Origin: Rothia sp. (in: high G+C Gram-positive bacteria)
Lineage (GTDB): Bacteria; Actinomycetota; Actinomycetes; Actinomycetales; Micrococcaceae
Reading direction: 5' to 3'
Length of the DNA: 64,000 bases
Assembly: GCF_030540545.1 (NCBI RefSeq)
Contig: NZ_JAUNVZ010000008.1
Coordinates: forward strand, 1-64,000
Shown: positions 8,110 to 17,726 of the stretch, piece by piece
Layout: each line of letters starts with the position of its first letter
How positions within the stretch are numbered: position 1 is the first letter of the stretch
Translations under genes and position numbers: made by a program
The notes under the pieces: generated by a model
Databases searched by the model: none
Told to the model about the DNA's origin: nothing
What the model saw: the letters and a program-made list of their open reading frames with translations, nothing else

Positions 8110-9807
8110 ATGGTATCCTTGAATTCCGTGGTGAATGAAAATATTAACGCGAATAATGCGTCTTCCAACGGCAAGGTAACCCGCCAAATCTTCGTAACCG
8201 GCGGCGTTGCATCCTCCCTCGGCAAGGGTCTCTCTGCCTCCTCTCTCGGTAACATCCTGCGTGCACGCGGCCTGTCCGTAACCATGCAGAAGTTCGACCC
8301 CTACCTGAACGTCGACCCCGGTACCATGAACCCCTTCCAGCACGGTGAAGTGTTCGTAACCGACGACGGCGCAGAAACCGACCTCGACATTGGACACTAC
8401 GAGCGTTTCCTCGATGAGAACCTCGACCAGTCCTCCAACGTGACCACCGGACAGGTATACTCCACCGTCCTGGCAAAGGAACGCCGCGGCGAATACCTCG
8501 GGGACACCGTACAGGTCATCCCCCACATCACCGATGAAATCAAGGCACGCATGCGCCACGCAGCGCAGGGCGAAAACGCACCCGACATTATCATCACCGA
8601 AATCGGTGGCACCGTCGGCGATATCGAATCCCTGCCCTTCATGGAAGCAGCACGCCAGGTACGTCGCGATGTAGGACGCAACAACGTCCTGTTCCTGCAC
8701 GTCTCCCTCGTGCCCTTCATCGGCCCCTCCGGCGAGCTGAAGACCAAGCCCACCCAGCACTCCGTTGCAGCACTGCGCGGCCTGGGTATCCAGCCCGACG
8801 GTCTGATCCTGCGCTGTGAGCGCGACGTGCCCGATAGCCACCGCAAGAAGATCGGCAACGCATGCGACGTGGATGTTGAAGCAGTTATCTCCTGCCCCGA
8901 TGCACCCAGCATCTACGACATCCCCAAGACCCTGCACTCCCAGAAGCTGGATGACTACATCCTGCGCTTCTTCGGCATCGAAGCACCCGAGCCCGACTTC
9001 ACCAAGTGGGACCGCCTGCTCAACGCAGTGCACAACCCCGCATCCGAGGTCAACGTAGCACTGGTCGGTAAGTACATCGACCTGCCCGACGCATACCTCT
9101 CCGTCTCCGAAGCACTGCGCGCCGGCGGCTTCGCAAACAATGTGAAGGTCAACATCAAGTGGATCGCAGCTGATCTGTGCGCCACCGAAGAAGGCGCAGC
9201 ACACCAGCTGCGCGACATGGACGCAATCCTCGTACCCGGTGGCTTCGGCATCCGCGGCCTGGACGGCAAGATCGGCGCACTGCGTTACGCCCGCGAAAAC
9301 AAGGTACCCACCCTGGGTATCTGCCTGGGTATGCAGTCCATGGTGATCGAGTACGCACGTAACGTGCTGAACCTGCCCGAAGCATCCTCCACCGAGTTCG
9401 ATCCGGAGACCCCCGTCCCCGTGATTGCAACCATCGAAGAGCAGAAGCAGTTCGTCGACGGTGCAGGCGATATGGGCGGCACCATGCGTCTGGGTCTGTA
9501 CCCGGCAACCCTGGTTGAGGGTTCCCAGGTTGCCAAGGCATACGGTGCAACCGAAGTGGCTGAGCGTCACCGCCACCGCTACGAGGTGAACAACGAATAC
9601 CGCGAGCAGCTGGAAGCAGCAGGCCTGCGTATCTCCGGTACTTCCCCGGATTCCTCCCTGGTGGAGTACGTGGAATTGCCCGCTGAGGCTCACCCCTACT
9701 ACGTGGCAACTCAGGCACACCCCGAGTACCGTTCCCGTCCGACCGTGGCACACCCGCTGTTCAACGGTCTGATCTCCGCGGCTATTGACTTCCGCGATGC
9801 TAAGTAA
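8110..9807 (+). CDS. pyrG: CTP synthase
   Basis: The 565-residue enzyme makes CTP from UTP, ATP and glutamine. The N-terminal synthase domain has [13 protein letters not shown] (about 28-42), and the C-terminal class I glutamine amidotransferase domain has the nucleophile in GICLGMQ (Cys near 405) and the HPE motif (AHPEYRSRP, near 537). An N-terminal extension of about 25 residues precedes the usual start. A strong GAGATAGGAG site lies upstream, and a clear terminator follows. Codon use is very biased, as expected for a highly expressed gene. Confidence 0.97.
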   Translation: MVSLNSVVNENINANNASSNGKVTRQIFVTGGVASSLGKGLSASSLGNILRARGLSVTMQKFDPYLNVDPGTMNPFQHGEVFVTDDGAETDLDIGHYERFLDENLDQSSNVTTGQVYSTVLAKERRGEYLGDTVQVIPHITDEIKARMRHAAQGENAPDIIITEIGGTVGDIESLPFMEAARQVRRDVGRNNVLFLHVSLVPFIGPSGELKTKPTQHSVAALRGLGIQPDGLILRCERDVPDSHRKKIGNACDVDVEAVISCPDAPSIYDIPKTLHSQKLDDYILRFFGIEAPEPDFTKWDRLLNAVHNPASEVNVALVGKYIDLPDAYLSVSEALRAGGFANNVKVNIKWIAADLCATEEGAAHQLRDMDAILVPGGFGIRGLDGKIGALRYARENKVPTLGICLGMQSMVIEYARNVLNLPEASSTEFDPETPVPVIATIEEQKQFVDGAGDMGGTMRLGLYPATLVEGSQVAKAYGATEVAERHRHRYEVNNEYREQLEAAGLRISGTSPDSSLVEYVELPAEAHPYYVATQAHPEYRSRPTVAHPLFNGLISAAIDFRDAK

Positions 9808-9827
9808 AGACATATAGGTCTTGAACC

Positions 9828-9860
9828 AAAGGCTCGTAACCGAAGAGGTTACGAGCCTTT
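9828..9860 (+). terminator. Terminator after pyrG
   Basis: AAAGGCTCGTAACC and GGTTACGAGCCTTT form a perfect 14 bp stem with a 5-base loop, 20 bases past the stop; a T-rich stretch follows. Confidence 0.9.
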
Positions 9861-9883
9861 GATGTTTTCTGAGCGTGAGTTTT

Positions 9884-9976
9884 TGAGGCTGGGTCGCGGT
9901 ACGAGGAAAAAGCATTCGCGCACGAGCTATCATATTTCGCGAGGGCGAAATCTGTCAGCTAATAGCGCTCAACCTT
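9884..9976 (-). repeat. About 90-bp dispersed repeat, copy B
   Basis: The segment from TGAGGCTGGGTCGCGG to AATAGCGCTCAACCTT is the reverse complement of the repeat at 946-1035, with scattered substitutions. Both copies sit between genes and keep the small internal TTCGC...GCGAA hairpin, suggesting an RNA- or DNA-level structure rather than coding. Confidence 0.6.
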
Positions 9977-10078
9977 CCCTCTACCTGCTCCTGCTTCTTA
10001 AGATGGCTGGCATATTGCCCCTCACGTCCCTGAAAAGGGGCAGCGGAAGGGGAGAAGCCGAACGGATAAAATGGGTGT

Positions 10079-10858
10079 ATGACCTCGAAGAATACCTCCT
10101 ACGCGCACCAAATAGTAGTTACCGAACATGACGGACACACTGTGCCGGTTGAAGACCTCGAATCCATCCGACCCATTACCGGCCGGAGTCTGCGCTACCA
10201 CGGATACGTAGTACAGATGATGGAAGAAACCTTTATGCTCAATGAGCATGAAGAACTGCGTCGCGACGTAGCCTCCCTACCCGGTGCCGTAGCGGTAGCC
10301 GCCGTGAACGAAAAGAACGAGATCTTGCTACTGCGCCAATACCGCCACCCCACGCGCCTGCTTATGTGGGAAATCCCCGCCGGGCTACTTGATAATGACG
10401 GACTGAGCGCCGAAGAAATCGCAGCAGGAGCTAATGAAGCCCCCTTCGCCGTCGCCGTGCGCGAACTGGCAGAAGAAGCCGACCTTCGCGCCGAAACCTG
10501 GCACTCCCTCGTAGACTACTTCAGCTCCTCCGGACAATGCGATGAAGCCAGCCGCATCTACCTGGCACGCAACCTGAGCGAAGTGCCGGTGCACGAACGC
10601 CACGAACGCAGCGCCGAAGAAGCCGAAGCAATCTTCGCCTGGGTACCCCTGGAGAAAGCCGTAGCCCTGGTACTGGGCGGAAAAATCCACAACGGTATGA
10701 CCGCCCAAGCAATCATGGCAAGCTATGTTGCCTCCCTCAACTCCTTCGAAGGACTGCGCCCTGCCGAAGATTCCTGGGATTTCCACCCCTATCGTTCGGG
10801 CCGCCGCACCCGCTATAGCGAGGGCGAATACCCCACCCTCGAAGAGAAGAAGGCGTAG
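10079..10858 (+). CDS. NUDIX hydrolase, ADP-ribose pyrophosphatase type
   Basis: The 259-residue protein contains a NUDIX box (GLLDND... through VRELAEEADL, about residues 101-136) in the form typical of ADP-ribose pyrophosphatases; it likely splits ADP-ribose or related nucleoside diphosphate derivatives. It sits between pyrG and xerD, as Rv1700 does in M. tuberculosis. The ATG lacks a Shine-Dalgarno sequence, but TAAAAT lies at 10067-10072, so the mRNA may start at or near the ATG (leaderless). Substrate is inferred from family only. Confidence 0.88.
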   Translation: MTSKNTSYAHQIVVTEHDGHTVPVEDLESIRPITGRSLRYHGYVVQMMEETFMLNEHEELRRDVASLPGAVAVAAVNEKNEILLLRQYRHPTRLLMWEIPAGLLDNDGLSAEEIAAGANEAPFAVAVRELAEEADLRAETWHSLVDYFSSSGQCDEASRIYLARNLSEVPVHERHERSAEEAEAIFAWVPLEKAVALVLGGKIHNGMTAQAIMASYVASLNSFEGLRPAEDSWDFHPYRSGRRTRYSEGEYPTLEEKKA

Positions 10859-10861
10859 CCG

Positions 10862-12004
10862 GTGGGGGAACAAACCGCCCTCGAAGAATATATTGAACAG
10901 TATGTGATTCACGTGCGCGCCGAAAAAGGCGCCAGTGAACATACTGTTGAATCCTATGCCCGGGATTTGCGCCGCTACGCGCGAGTGCTACAAGCGCGCG
11001 GCATCGTGGATGCAACCTCCATCCGTACCGCTGATGTGCGCTTCTTTATGCGCGAACTGGCAGACCCCACCATCCCCATGCCGGTGCGCCTTAGCGCCGC
11101 GGAAGCAGAAGAGAGCCTAACAGAGCTCATTATGAGTTCTTCCATGGGACGCGCGCCCAAGAGAAACGCGCAAGCGCCCGAATCCGCACAACCTGCCTCC
11201 CCGACAGATAATGCTGAGAGCCTGGATGCTCTCAAAGAGCTACCCCCGGCATTGGGCGCCAACTCCATTGCGCGCGCCATGGCATCAGTACGCGGCGCCC
11301 ATGCCTTCTGGTTTGAAACCCGCATGCTCGAACAGGACGTTGCCGCCCCGGTCAAACCCCCGAAACTCACCAAACGCCTACCCAAAGCAGTCAGCGTTGA
11401 GGATATTCAGCGCTTGCTGGCAGTACCCAATACCGAAACCCCGGCGGGATTGCGCGAGCGCGCCATGCTGGAATTCCTCTACGCCACTGGCGCGCGCGTG
11501 AGCGAAATGCTCGGCGCCGATATTGACGATATCCACCTGGGCAAAACCACCGTGGATGATCATGGGCAGAGCGTGAGCCTACCGGGCTATGTGCGTCTTT
11601 TCGGCAAGGGATCCAAGGAACGCCTGGTGCCCCTGGGCTCCTACGCTCAGCGGGCAATTGAAGAGTATATGGTGCGCGCTCGCCCTTCTTTTGTGGCTCA
11701 TGGCGCGGGTACTTCGGCTCTTTTTGTTAATGCCCGCGGGCAGCGTCTGAGCCGTCAAACCGCCTGGACCATGCTTAAAGAAGCCGCGGCAGAGGCTGGA
11801 CTGGGGCAGGAGTTCTCCCCGCACTCCATGCGTCATTCTTTTGCCACTCATCTGCTGCAGGGTGGGGCTGATATTCGCGTGGTGCAGGAGCTGCTGGGCC
11901 ACGCCTCGATCGCCACCACGCAGATTTATACCAAGGTGACTCAGGACGCGATGGCGGAGGTGTATCGTTCGGCTCATCCGCGTGCGCACTACCGCGCGGG
12001 CTAG
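10862..12004 (+). CDS. xerD: Tyrosine recombinase XerD, with long insertion
   Basis: This 380-residue recombinase resolves chromosome dimers at dif with XerC. Catalytic residues are all present: Arg212 (GARVSE), Lys249 (GKGSKER), His321 and Arg324 (HSMRH), His347 (LLGHAS) and Tyr356 (TQIYTK). Usual XerD is about 300 residues; the extra length is a Ser/Ala/Pro-rich insertion (about 78-132) within the N-terminal DNA-binding domain. The start is GTG three bases past the NUDIX stop, suggesting coupling. XerD rather than XerC is inferred from the scp/parA neighbourhood. Confidence 0.9.
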   Translation: MGEQTALEEYIEQYVIHVRAEKGASEHTVESYARDLRRYARVLQARGIVDATSIRTADVRFFMRELADPTIPMPVRLSAAEAEESLTELIMSSSMGRAPKRNAQAPESAQPASPTDNAESLDALKELPPALGANSIARAMASVRGAHAFWFETRMLEQDVAAPVKPPKLTKRLPKAVSVEDIQRLLAVPNTETPAGLRERAMLEFLYATGARVSEMLGADIDDIHLGKTTVDDHGQSVSLPGYVRLFGKGSKERLVPLGSYAQRAIEEYMVRARPSFVAHGAGTSALFVNARGQRLSRQTAWTMLKEAAAEAGLGQEFSPHSMRHSFATHLLQGGADIRVVQELLGHASIATTQIYTKVTQDAMAEVYRSAHPRAHYRAG

Positions 12005-12122
12005 AACGGAGGCATAATTGGCTGTTCGCTACGGGTTTCTGCTCGTATTTTCGCCCGTGGGCGTGTTTCTGCGGTAATCTTGACTTTAGAGTTTTTGTTG
12101 AATTTGGAGAAGGTAAACGACG

Positions 12123-12983
12123 TTGACCCAATCACAGGTAGAAGAATTCGGACCGACCGGGCGCCCCTTCCGCGTCTACCCGGACCCGAAGCCCCTGACC
12201 AGCCACGGACCCGCCCGCATTATTTCGATGGTGAATCAGAAGGGCGGCGTGGGTAAGACTACCTCGACTATTAACCTGGGCGCCGCTCTTGCTGAGTGCG
12301 GTCGCAAGGTGCTGATGGTCGACTTCGACCCGCAGGGCGCGCTCTCCGCAGGTTTCGGCGCGAACCCGCACGAGCTGGATTTGACCGTCTATAACGTCAT
12401 GATGGACCGCAAGGTCGATATTAAAGACGTTATTCTGCACACCAATGTGGAGAATATTGACCTGCTGCCCGCCAATATTGACCTCTCCGCCGCTGAAGTG
12501 CAGCTGGTGAATGAGGTTGCGCGTGAGCAGGTGCTGGCAAGCGCCCTGCGCAAGGTACAGGATGAGTACGATGTGATCCTCATTGACTGCCAGCCCTCCC
12601 TGGGCCTGCTGACCGTCAACGCCCTGACTGCCTCGGACGGCGTGATTATTCCGCTGATTTGTGAGTTCTTCGCTCTGCGTGCTGTGGCTCTGCTGGTGGA
12701 TTCCATTGAGAAGGTGCAGGATCGTCTGAACCCGAAGCTGGAGATTACCGGCGTGCTGGCGACCATGTTCGATGCGCGTACCTTGCACTCTAAGGAAGTG
12801 CTGGCGCGTATTGTGGACGCCTTTGGCGATAAGGTTTTCGACACGGTGATCAAGCGTACCGTGAAGTTCCCGGATGCGACCGTGGCGGCTGAGCCGATTC
12901 TCTCTTACGCCTCGAATCACCCGGGTGCGCAAGCGTACCGTCAGGTGGCTCGTGAGCTGATTTATAAGGGCGGTGCTCCCTAA
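12123..12983 (+). CDS. ParA-family ATPase (scpA-linked)
   Basis: The 286-residue P-loop ATPase has a deviant Walker A KGGVGKTT (40-47) and the VILIDCQPSLGLL motif typical of chromosomal ParA/Soj. No parB is adjacent; instead it lies between xerD and scpA, as Rv1708 does in M. tuberculosis, so it may act with condensin loading or segregation rather than as the oriC ParA. The start is TTG at 12123 with AGAAGG 7 bases upstream; no ATG gives a better N-terminus. Confidence 0.9.
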   Translation: MTQSQVEEFGPTGRPFRVYPDPKPLTSHGPARIISMVNQKGGVGKTTSTINLGAALAECGRKVLMVDFDPQGALSAGFGANPHELDLTVYNVMMDRKVDIKDVILHTNVENIDLLPANIDLSAAEVQLVNEVAREQVLASALRKVQDEYDVILIDCQPSLGLLTVNALTASDGVIIPLICEFFALRAVALLVDSIEKVQDRLNPKLEITGVLATMFDARTLHSKEVLARIVDAFGDKVFDTVIKRTVKFPDATVAAEPILSYASNHPGAQAYRQVARELIYKGGAP

Positions 12984-13004
12984 ACCCTTAGGGGTAAGCA
13001 TAGG

Positions 13005-13077
13005 CGGGGTGTTTCTTTTCGGCTGTGCTGCTGCCGGTTACTTCCGGTGGCGGTACAGGCAGAGGAGAAGCACCCCG
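13005..13077 (+). terminator. Large-loop hairpin after parA
   Basis: CGGGGTGTTTCTT at 13005 can pair with GAGAAGCACCCCG ending at 13077, followed by TTTTCG. The 40-base loop makes it weaker than the other terminators in the window. Confidence 0.45.
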
Positions 13078-13230
13078 TTTTCGTATCCTGGGGTGCCACG
13101 TTTTTGTGTTCCGTGTGCGCCCGAAAACAGGGGGTAAGCAGACGCTCGCGGGGCTGCTGGCAAGCGCTGGAGAGGCGCGGGCGCAGCTTCTGCTGTGGGG
13201 TGCATCCACCTCGAGAATCCCATAAATCTC

Positions 13231-13259
13231 TTGTTTTTAAGGCGCCCAGAGGGTAAAAT
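13231..13259 (+). promoter_or_regulatory. Promoter for scpA-scpB
   Basis: TTGTTT (13231-13236) and TAAAAT (13254-13259) are separated by 17 bp, a good sigma-70-type pair, about 80 bases before the scpA start. It explains how scpAB is expressed after the parA hairpin. Confidence 0.6.
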
Positions 13260-13340
13260 TGTAAGTAGCTCTGTGCTCTATACAGATGCTCGTGTGCGGT
13301 GAAAATCCGCACCTCTCAAACTCTAAGGAGATAAGGTCGT

Positions 13341-14366
13341 ATGACCACAGTCGCTGCCGAGACGGTACCGACATCGAACCCGCAGAATGCGGAGCCTACG
13401 GTGGACGGTGCAGTCTTTACCGTGAACCTGCCGAATTTCTCGGGTCCTTTTGATTTACTTCTCACCCTTATTACCCGCCGCCAGCTGGATATTACCGATA
13501 TTGCCCTGGCGGAGGTTACCGATGAGTTTATCGCCTATATTAGCCAGCGTTTCCCCCTGGGCACTCCCGCCCTGGAAGAAGCCAGCGAATTTCTGGTGAC
13601 CGCTGCGACCCTGCTGGAGCTCAAAACCCTGCGTCTGCTACCCACACACCGTGAGCCGACCGAGGCGGATGTGGCTCTGCTGGAGGCGCGCGATCTGCTC
13701 TTTGCTCGCCTGCTGCAATACCGTGCGTACCGTCAGGTTGCCGATATTTTTGCTTCCCGCTGGGCCGCTGAGGCGCAGCGTTTTGCGCGCACGGTCAGCC
13801 TGGAGGAGAAATTCGCTAAGGCTCTACCGGAGCTGGTTTTCGATGTGGGTGTGGAAGAGTTCGCATCTATTGCGGCGGCGGCTTTTGCTCGTGCTCAGAG
13901 CGCCGAGCATCGGGATCAGAAGGAACCGGAACAGCTGGTTGAAGAGCTGAACGAACATCTGCATTCTTCGGTGACGACCATTGCCGAGCAGGAGCGTTTC
14001 GTGCTCGATACGCTTTCTGTAGCGCCCGGCGAGCCGGTGGATTTTAGAACCCTGGTGCGCGGTGCCGGTAGTGTGCAGGTTGCGGTGGTTCGCTTTTTGG
14101 CGCTACTGGAACTCTATAAAGACGGCGCGGTGCAGCTGAGCCAGGAGCAGAGCCTGGGACAATTGCGCGTGAGTGCCGGTGAGCGTTTTGAGGTGCGTGC
14201 CGCGGGCTTTTTCACCCGCGAGGACTATGAATCCTATCTGGCTGAGCGCGACTCGAGCAAGCGTGAAACTCTTGAGCCCGGTGCCTTGCAGGTCAGCGAG
14301 ATAGAGTCGGAATCTGCACATGAACCTGCACAGGATACAGAAGAATCGGAAGGGGAGTATCAATGA
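13341..14366 (+). CDS. scpA: Segregation and condensation protein ScpA
   Basis: The 341-residue kleisin bridges SMC heads. It shows the ScpA opening block FTVNLPNFSGPFDLLLTLITRRQLDITDIALAEVTDEFIA split over residues about 28-66 and a C-terminal winged helix (about 235-285). An acidic, probably disordered tail of about 40 residues follows. AAGGAG precedes the ATG. The stop overlaps the scpB start (ATGA), so ScpA and ScpB are made together. Confidence 0.93.
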   Translation: MTTVAAETVPTSNPQNAEPTVDGAVFTVNLPNFSGPFDLLLTLITRRQLDITDIALAEVTDEFIAYISQRFPLGTPALEEASEFLVTAATLLELKTLRLLPTHREPTEADVALLEARDLLFARLLQYRAYRQVADIFASRWAAEAQRFARTVSLEEKFAKALPELVFDVGVEEFASIAAAAFARAQSAEHRDQKEPEQLVEELNEHLHSSVTTIAEQERFVLDTLSVAPGEPVDFRTLVRGAGSVQVAVVRFLALLELYKDGAVQLSQEQSLGQLRVSAGERFEVRAAGFFTREDYESYLAERDSSKRETLEPGALQVSEIESESAHEPAQDTEESEGEYQ

Positions 14367-15247
14367 GCGGCGAACGTTTTGAGGATCAATTTACTCCGGA
14401 TGATTTGGATATTATTCTGGGTGGCTCCTGGGGCGCTGAGGATGAACCGGTAGAAGAAACGGCTGAGCCTGTATCTGAAACTATTGCTGACTCTGCTGAG
14501 TCCGAGCCCGCACCAGAACCGGAAGAGGCAGATATAGTACGAGCCTCCTTACCGAAATCTGCCTCCCGCACGAGTGCCAAGCAGGAACCTCAGCAGGCAG
14601 TACCTGCCGATAGCGATGATGAATTTGCCCGCGTGGAGCGCATCCCCGGCGGCGTAAAATCCGCCATTGAAGCGATTCTTGCGGTTGCCGACACCCCGGT
14701 GAGCGTGCGCGAATTTGCCGCTGCTCTCATTGTGCCCGAGCGCCGAATCGAAGCGGCGCTGGACGAGCTGGTGCGCGAATATAACGGCGATAGCGATTCG
14801 GAAGACCCCCACAAGGCTGAACCCCGCGGCTATGAGCTGAGGCAGATTGCCGGCGGCTGGCGCCTATACTCCCGGGCGGAATTTTCCCCCTGGGTGGCGC
14901 GCTTTGTTACCCGCAGCCACAGTGCCAAACTGACCCGCGCCGAGCTGGAAACCCTAGCGGTTATCGCCTACCAGCAGCCGGTCAGTCGCAGCGCCATGAG
15001 CGCTGTGCGAGGAACCAGCGCCAATGCGGCGGTGCGTAAACTACTGCAACGGCAGCTCATACGAGAGGCGGGCAAAGAGGGCGGCACTATGCTTTACGAG
15101 ACCACCGAGCTGCTGCTGACCAAGCTGGGGCTTGAATCCTTAGAACAGCTACCGGAGCTGGCGCCCCTGCTACCGGATGAAACCGAAGCAAGCGTGCTCG
15201 CCGAAGGTACCGAACGATCCGGCGCTCCCGATACGCTCGATAGCTAG
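14363..15247 (+). CDS. scpB: Segregation and condensation protein ScpB
   Basis: The 294-residue partner of ScpA has two winged-helix domains (about 95-260), including the conserved LETLAVIAYQQPVSR block. The first 90 residues are acidic, Glu/Pro/Ala-rich and likely disordered, making it longer than the usual 180-200 residues. Overlap with scpA by four bases indicates coupling. Confidence 0.92.
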   Translation: MSGERFEDQFTPDDLDIILGGSWGAEDEPVEETAEPVSETIADSAESEPAPEPEEADIVRASLPKSASRTSAKQEPQQAVPADSDDEFARVERIPGGVKSAIEAILAVADTPVSVREFAAALIVPERRIEAALDELVREYNGDSDSEDPHKAEPRGYELRQIAGGWRLYSRAEFSPWVARFVTRSHSAKLTRAELETLAVIAYQQPVSRSAMSAVRGTSANAAVRKLLQRQLIREAGKEGGTMLYETTELLLTKLGLESLEQLPELAPLLPDETEASVLAEGTERSGAPDTLDS

Positions 15248-15353
15248 TCAATAGACATATGTAGCTCAGCGGACTCCCGGGTGCATAAGACTTTAGATAA
15301 GACCTTAGATAACCGGTGATAAGCACCGGCATAGACAAGAAAAGAGACAAACC

Positions 15354-16424
15354 ATGGCATATGGAAACAACGCACGACGCGGCGGAGCGGCAAGCTCCCG
15401 CGGCGCAAAGCCCGGCGCACGCACCGCAAAGGGCGCCCCCAAGGGCGGCAAGGGCTTTAAGGGAGCCTCCGCCTCCAAGTCCAGCAAGTACGGCGCACCC
15501 AAGGGCGGCGCTGGCGCTCGCGGCAAGTTCTCCGAGCTGCCCAAGCGCGAACGCCGCGCACCGGGTCGCCCCTACCGCTCCGGCGAAGCATTCGCCAATG
15601 AGCGCGGCGAGTACCGCGTATCGAATAACTATGCCGGTCCGCACCGCCCCCGCCGCCCGCGCAATGCCCCGGTGGACCACTTCGACTTCTACGATAATGA
15701 CGGCGTGCGCCTGCAGAAGCTCATGGCGCAGGCTGGCGTGGCATCCCGTCGAGTGTGTGAAGAAATGATCCTTGAGGGTCGCGTGACCGTCAACGGTGAA
15801 GTGGTGCGTGAGCTGGGCGTGCGCGTCAAGCCCGAAGATGTCACCGTGCAGGTGGACGGCATGACCGTGCAGACCAACGACAAGCTCATTTACATGGCGT
15901 TCAATAAGCCCGCCGGCGTGGTCTCCACCATGGAAGACCCCGAGGGCCGCCCCTGCATTAAGGACTTCCTGCGCTCCTCCATGACTACCCGCGTATTCCA
16001 CGTGGGTCGTCTGGACGTTGAGACCGAGGGTCTGCTGCTGCTGACCAATGACGGCGAGCTGGCGAACCGCCTGACTCACCCCTCCTACGAGGTGCCCAAG
16101 ACCTACCTGGTTCAGGTTCACGGCCCGGTGGAGCCCGGTATTGGTGCTCAGCTGAAGAAGGGCGTTCGCCTGGAAGACGGCGTATCCCGCGTAGACACCT
16201 TCAAGCTGGTGGACTCCACCCCCGGCCACGTGCTGATCGAGGTCACCATCCACTCCGGTAAGAACCGCATTGTGCGCCGTATGTTCGACGCTGTCGGCTA
16301 CCCCGTGGAGAAGCTGGTGCGCGTGGAAATGGGCCCGATTCGTATCGGTTCCCAGAAGCAGGGCACGATCCGTAACCTCTCCAAGGTTGAGATTGGCCAC
16401 CTGCTGGCATCGGTGGATATGTAA
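15354..16424 (+). CDS. rluB: Pseudouridine synthase, RluB/RsuA family
   Basis: This 356-residue enzyme isomerises a uridine in rRNA (23S position 2605 for RluB in E. coli). Order: a basic Gly/Lys/Arg/Ala-rich tail (1-115), an S4 domain (about 118-165, RLQKLMAQAGVASRR), then the catalytic domain with GRLDVETEGLLLLTND (Asp221 catalytic). The basic tail is common in actinobacterial homologues and probably binds RNA. It follows scpB as in most Actinobacteria. RluB rather than RsuA is inferred from this context. Confidence 0.9.
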   Translation: MAYGNNARRGGAASSRGAKPGARTAKGAPKGGKGFKGASASKSSKYGAPKGGAGARGKFSELPKRERRAPGRPYRSGEAFANERGEYRVSNNYAGPHRPRRPRNAPVDHFDFYDNDGVRLQKLMAQAGVASRRVCEEMILEGRVTVNGEVVRELGVRVKPEDVTVQVDGMTVQTNDKLIYMAFNKPAGVVSTMEDPEGRPCIKDFLRSSMTTRVFHVGRLDVETEGLLLLTNDGELANRLTHPSYEVPKTYLVQVHGPVEPGIGAQLKKGVRLEDGVSRVDTFKLVDSTPGHVLIEVTIHSGKNRIVRRMFDAVGYPVEKLVRVEMGPIRIGSQKQGTIRNLSKVEIGHLLASVDM

Positions 16425-16474
16425 TCAGCTAAAAGCTAGCCAGAAGCGTATAAGCCTAAGAGAAGGTGCAGATC

Positions 16475-17614
16475 GTGACTGAAAACCACGACCCCATCCT
16501 CAGCCCCCAGCTGAGCGGGCCGGTGCTCATTATTGGCACCGGTCTGCTGGGCGCGTCCATCGGTCTGGGGCTGCGCGCGGCAGGTCTGAGCGTGTACCTG
16601 CAGGATATTTCGCCCACCGCCGAGGCAGTCGCCACCGATATCGGCGCCGGCGTGCCTTTGAGCGCCGTTCAAGCTCGGGCTGAAGCAGGTGGTGAAGAAT
16701 TCACCCCTCCGAGCCTGGTTATTGTGGCGGCACCCCCGGATATTGCCGGACAGGTGGTCGCAAGCGCACTGAACACCTACCCGCAGGCGCTGGTTACCGA
16801 TGTCGCCTCGGTCAAGGTGCAGGTGCTCGACCAGGTGCTGGCATCGGGTGCGGATGCGCGCCGCTATGTGGGCTCGCACCCCATGGCAGGACGCGAAAAA
16901 TCCGGCCCCGTGGCAGCACGCGGTGAGCTTTTCCAAGCACGCCCCTGGATTATCTGCCCGCACGAAGCCTCCAGCCCCAACGGGGTGAAAATGATTCGTG
17001 CGCTCGCGGGTGAGCTCGGATCCATTATTACCGTGCTGGATGTGTACGAGCACGACCAGACCGTGGCGCTGATTTCCCATGTGCCTCAGGCAATGAGTTC
17101 CCTGCTGGCTTCTCGTCTGCAGGATACCCCGCTATATGCTCTGGGGCTTGCCGGTCAGGGCCTGCGCGATACGGTACGCATCGCGGCAAGTGACGCGAAT
17201 CTCTGGGTACAGATATTCGCTGCTAATGCCCAGCCGGTCGTCCAAACCCTCTACGGAGTGCGTGAAGACCTCAACCGTCTCATCAACACCCTAGAGAACC
17301 CCACCGGCCCCGGCGCTCGCTTGGACCTCGCCCAGCTCATGAGCGAAGGCAACGCCGGTGTGGCGCGAATCCCCGGCAAACACGGCACCTCGCCTACCGC
17401 CTTCTCACGCCTGACCGTACTGGTGGACGATACACCCGGCACGCTCGCCCGGCTGCTCGCCGATATTGGAGAGCTCGAGGTCAATATTGAAGATTTGCGT
17501 CTGGAACACTCCACCGGTGCGCAAGTCGGTATGGCGGAAATCTCCGTCAACCCCTCCAAACATGATGGACTGGTCAAAGGACTGAGCGAACGCGGCTGGA
17601 AGGTCGTAAAATAA
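16475..17614 (+). CDS. tyrA: Prephenate dehydrogenase
   Basis: The 379-residue enzyme makes 4-hydroxyphenylpyruvate for tyrosine. It has an N-terminal Rossmann motif (VLIIGTGLLGASIGLGLRAAG, about 21-41 in part), the GSHPMAGRE motif of prephenate dehydrogenases, and a C-terminal ACT domain (about 310-379) likely for feedback control by tyrosine. A GTG at 16466 is also in frame, but the GTG at 16475 has AGAAGG at proper spacing. It sits between rluB and cmk, a common actinobacterial arrangement absent from mycobacteria. Confidence 0.92.
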   Translation: MTENHDPILSPQLSGPVLIIGTGLLGASIGLGLRAAGLSVYLQDISPTAEAVATDIGAGVPLSAVQARAEAGGEEFTPPSLVIVAAPPDIAGQVVASALNTYPQALVTDVASVKVQVLDQVLASGADARRYVGSHPMAGREKSGPVAARGELFQARPWIICPHEASSPNGVKMIRALAGELGSIITVLDVYEHDQTVALISHVPQAMSSLLASRLQDTPLYALGLAGQGLRDTVRIAASDANLWVQIFAANAQPVVQTLYGVREDLNRLINTLENPTGPGARLDLAQLMSEGNAGVARIPGKHGTSPTAFSRLTVLVDDTPGTLARLLADIGELEVNIEDLRLEHSTGAQVGMAEISVNPSKHDGLVKGLSERGWKVVK

Positions 17615-17726
17615 CCACAAGCACCCGCGCGCCGCATCCGCCGTGAAGAACCCGGCGCGCATAGAGACAAATGCGCAGCCGCCTCAGCGCGGCACAACGA
17701 GCACAGGCACAGCAGAAAGAGACGAT

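Larger units (their letters stand above)
12984..13340. other. Gap between parA and scpA
   Basis: This 357 bp has no gene. It carries a hairpin with a large loop after parA (13005-13077), GC-rich sequence, a good promoter for scpA (13231-13259) and the scpA ribosome binding site. Confidence 0.6.

Noticed and set aside
8035..9933. Long minus-strand frame opposite pyrG
   Set aside because: Same explanation: shadow of a highly biased gene, no ribosome binding site, Cys/Gly-rich nonsense protein.
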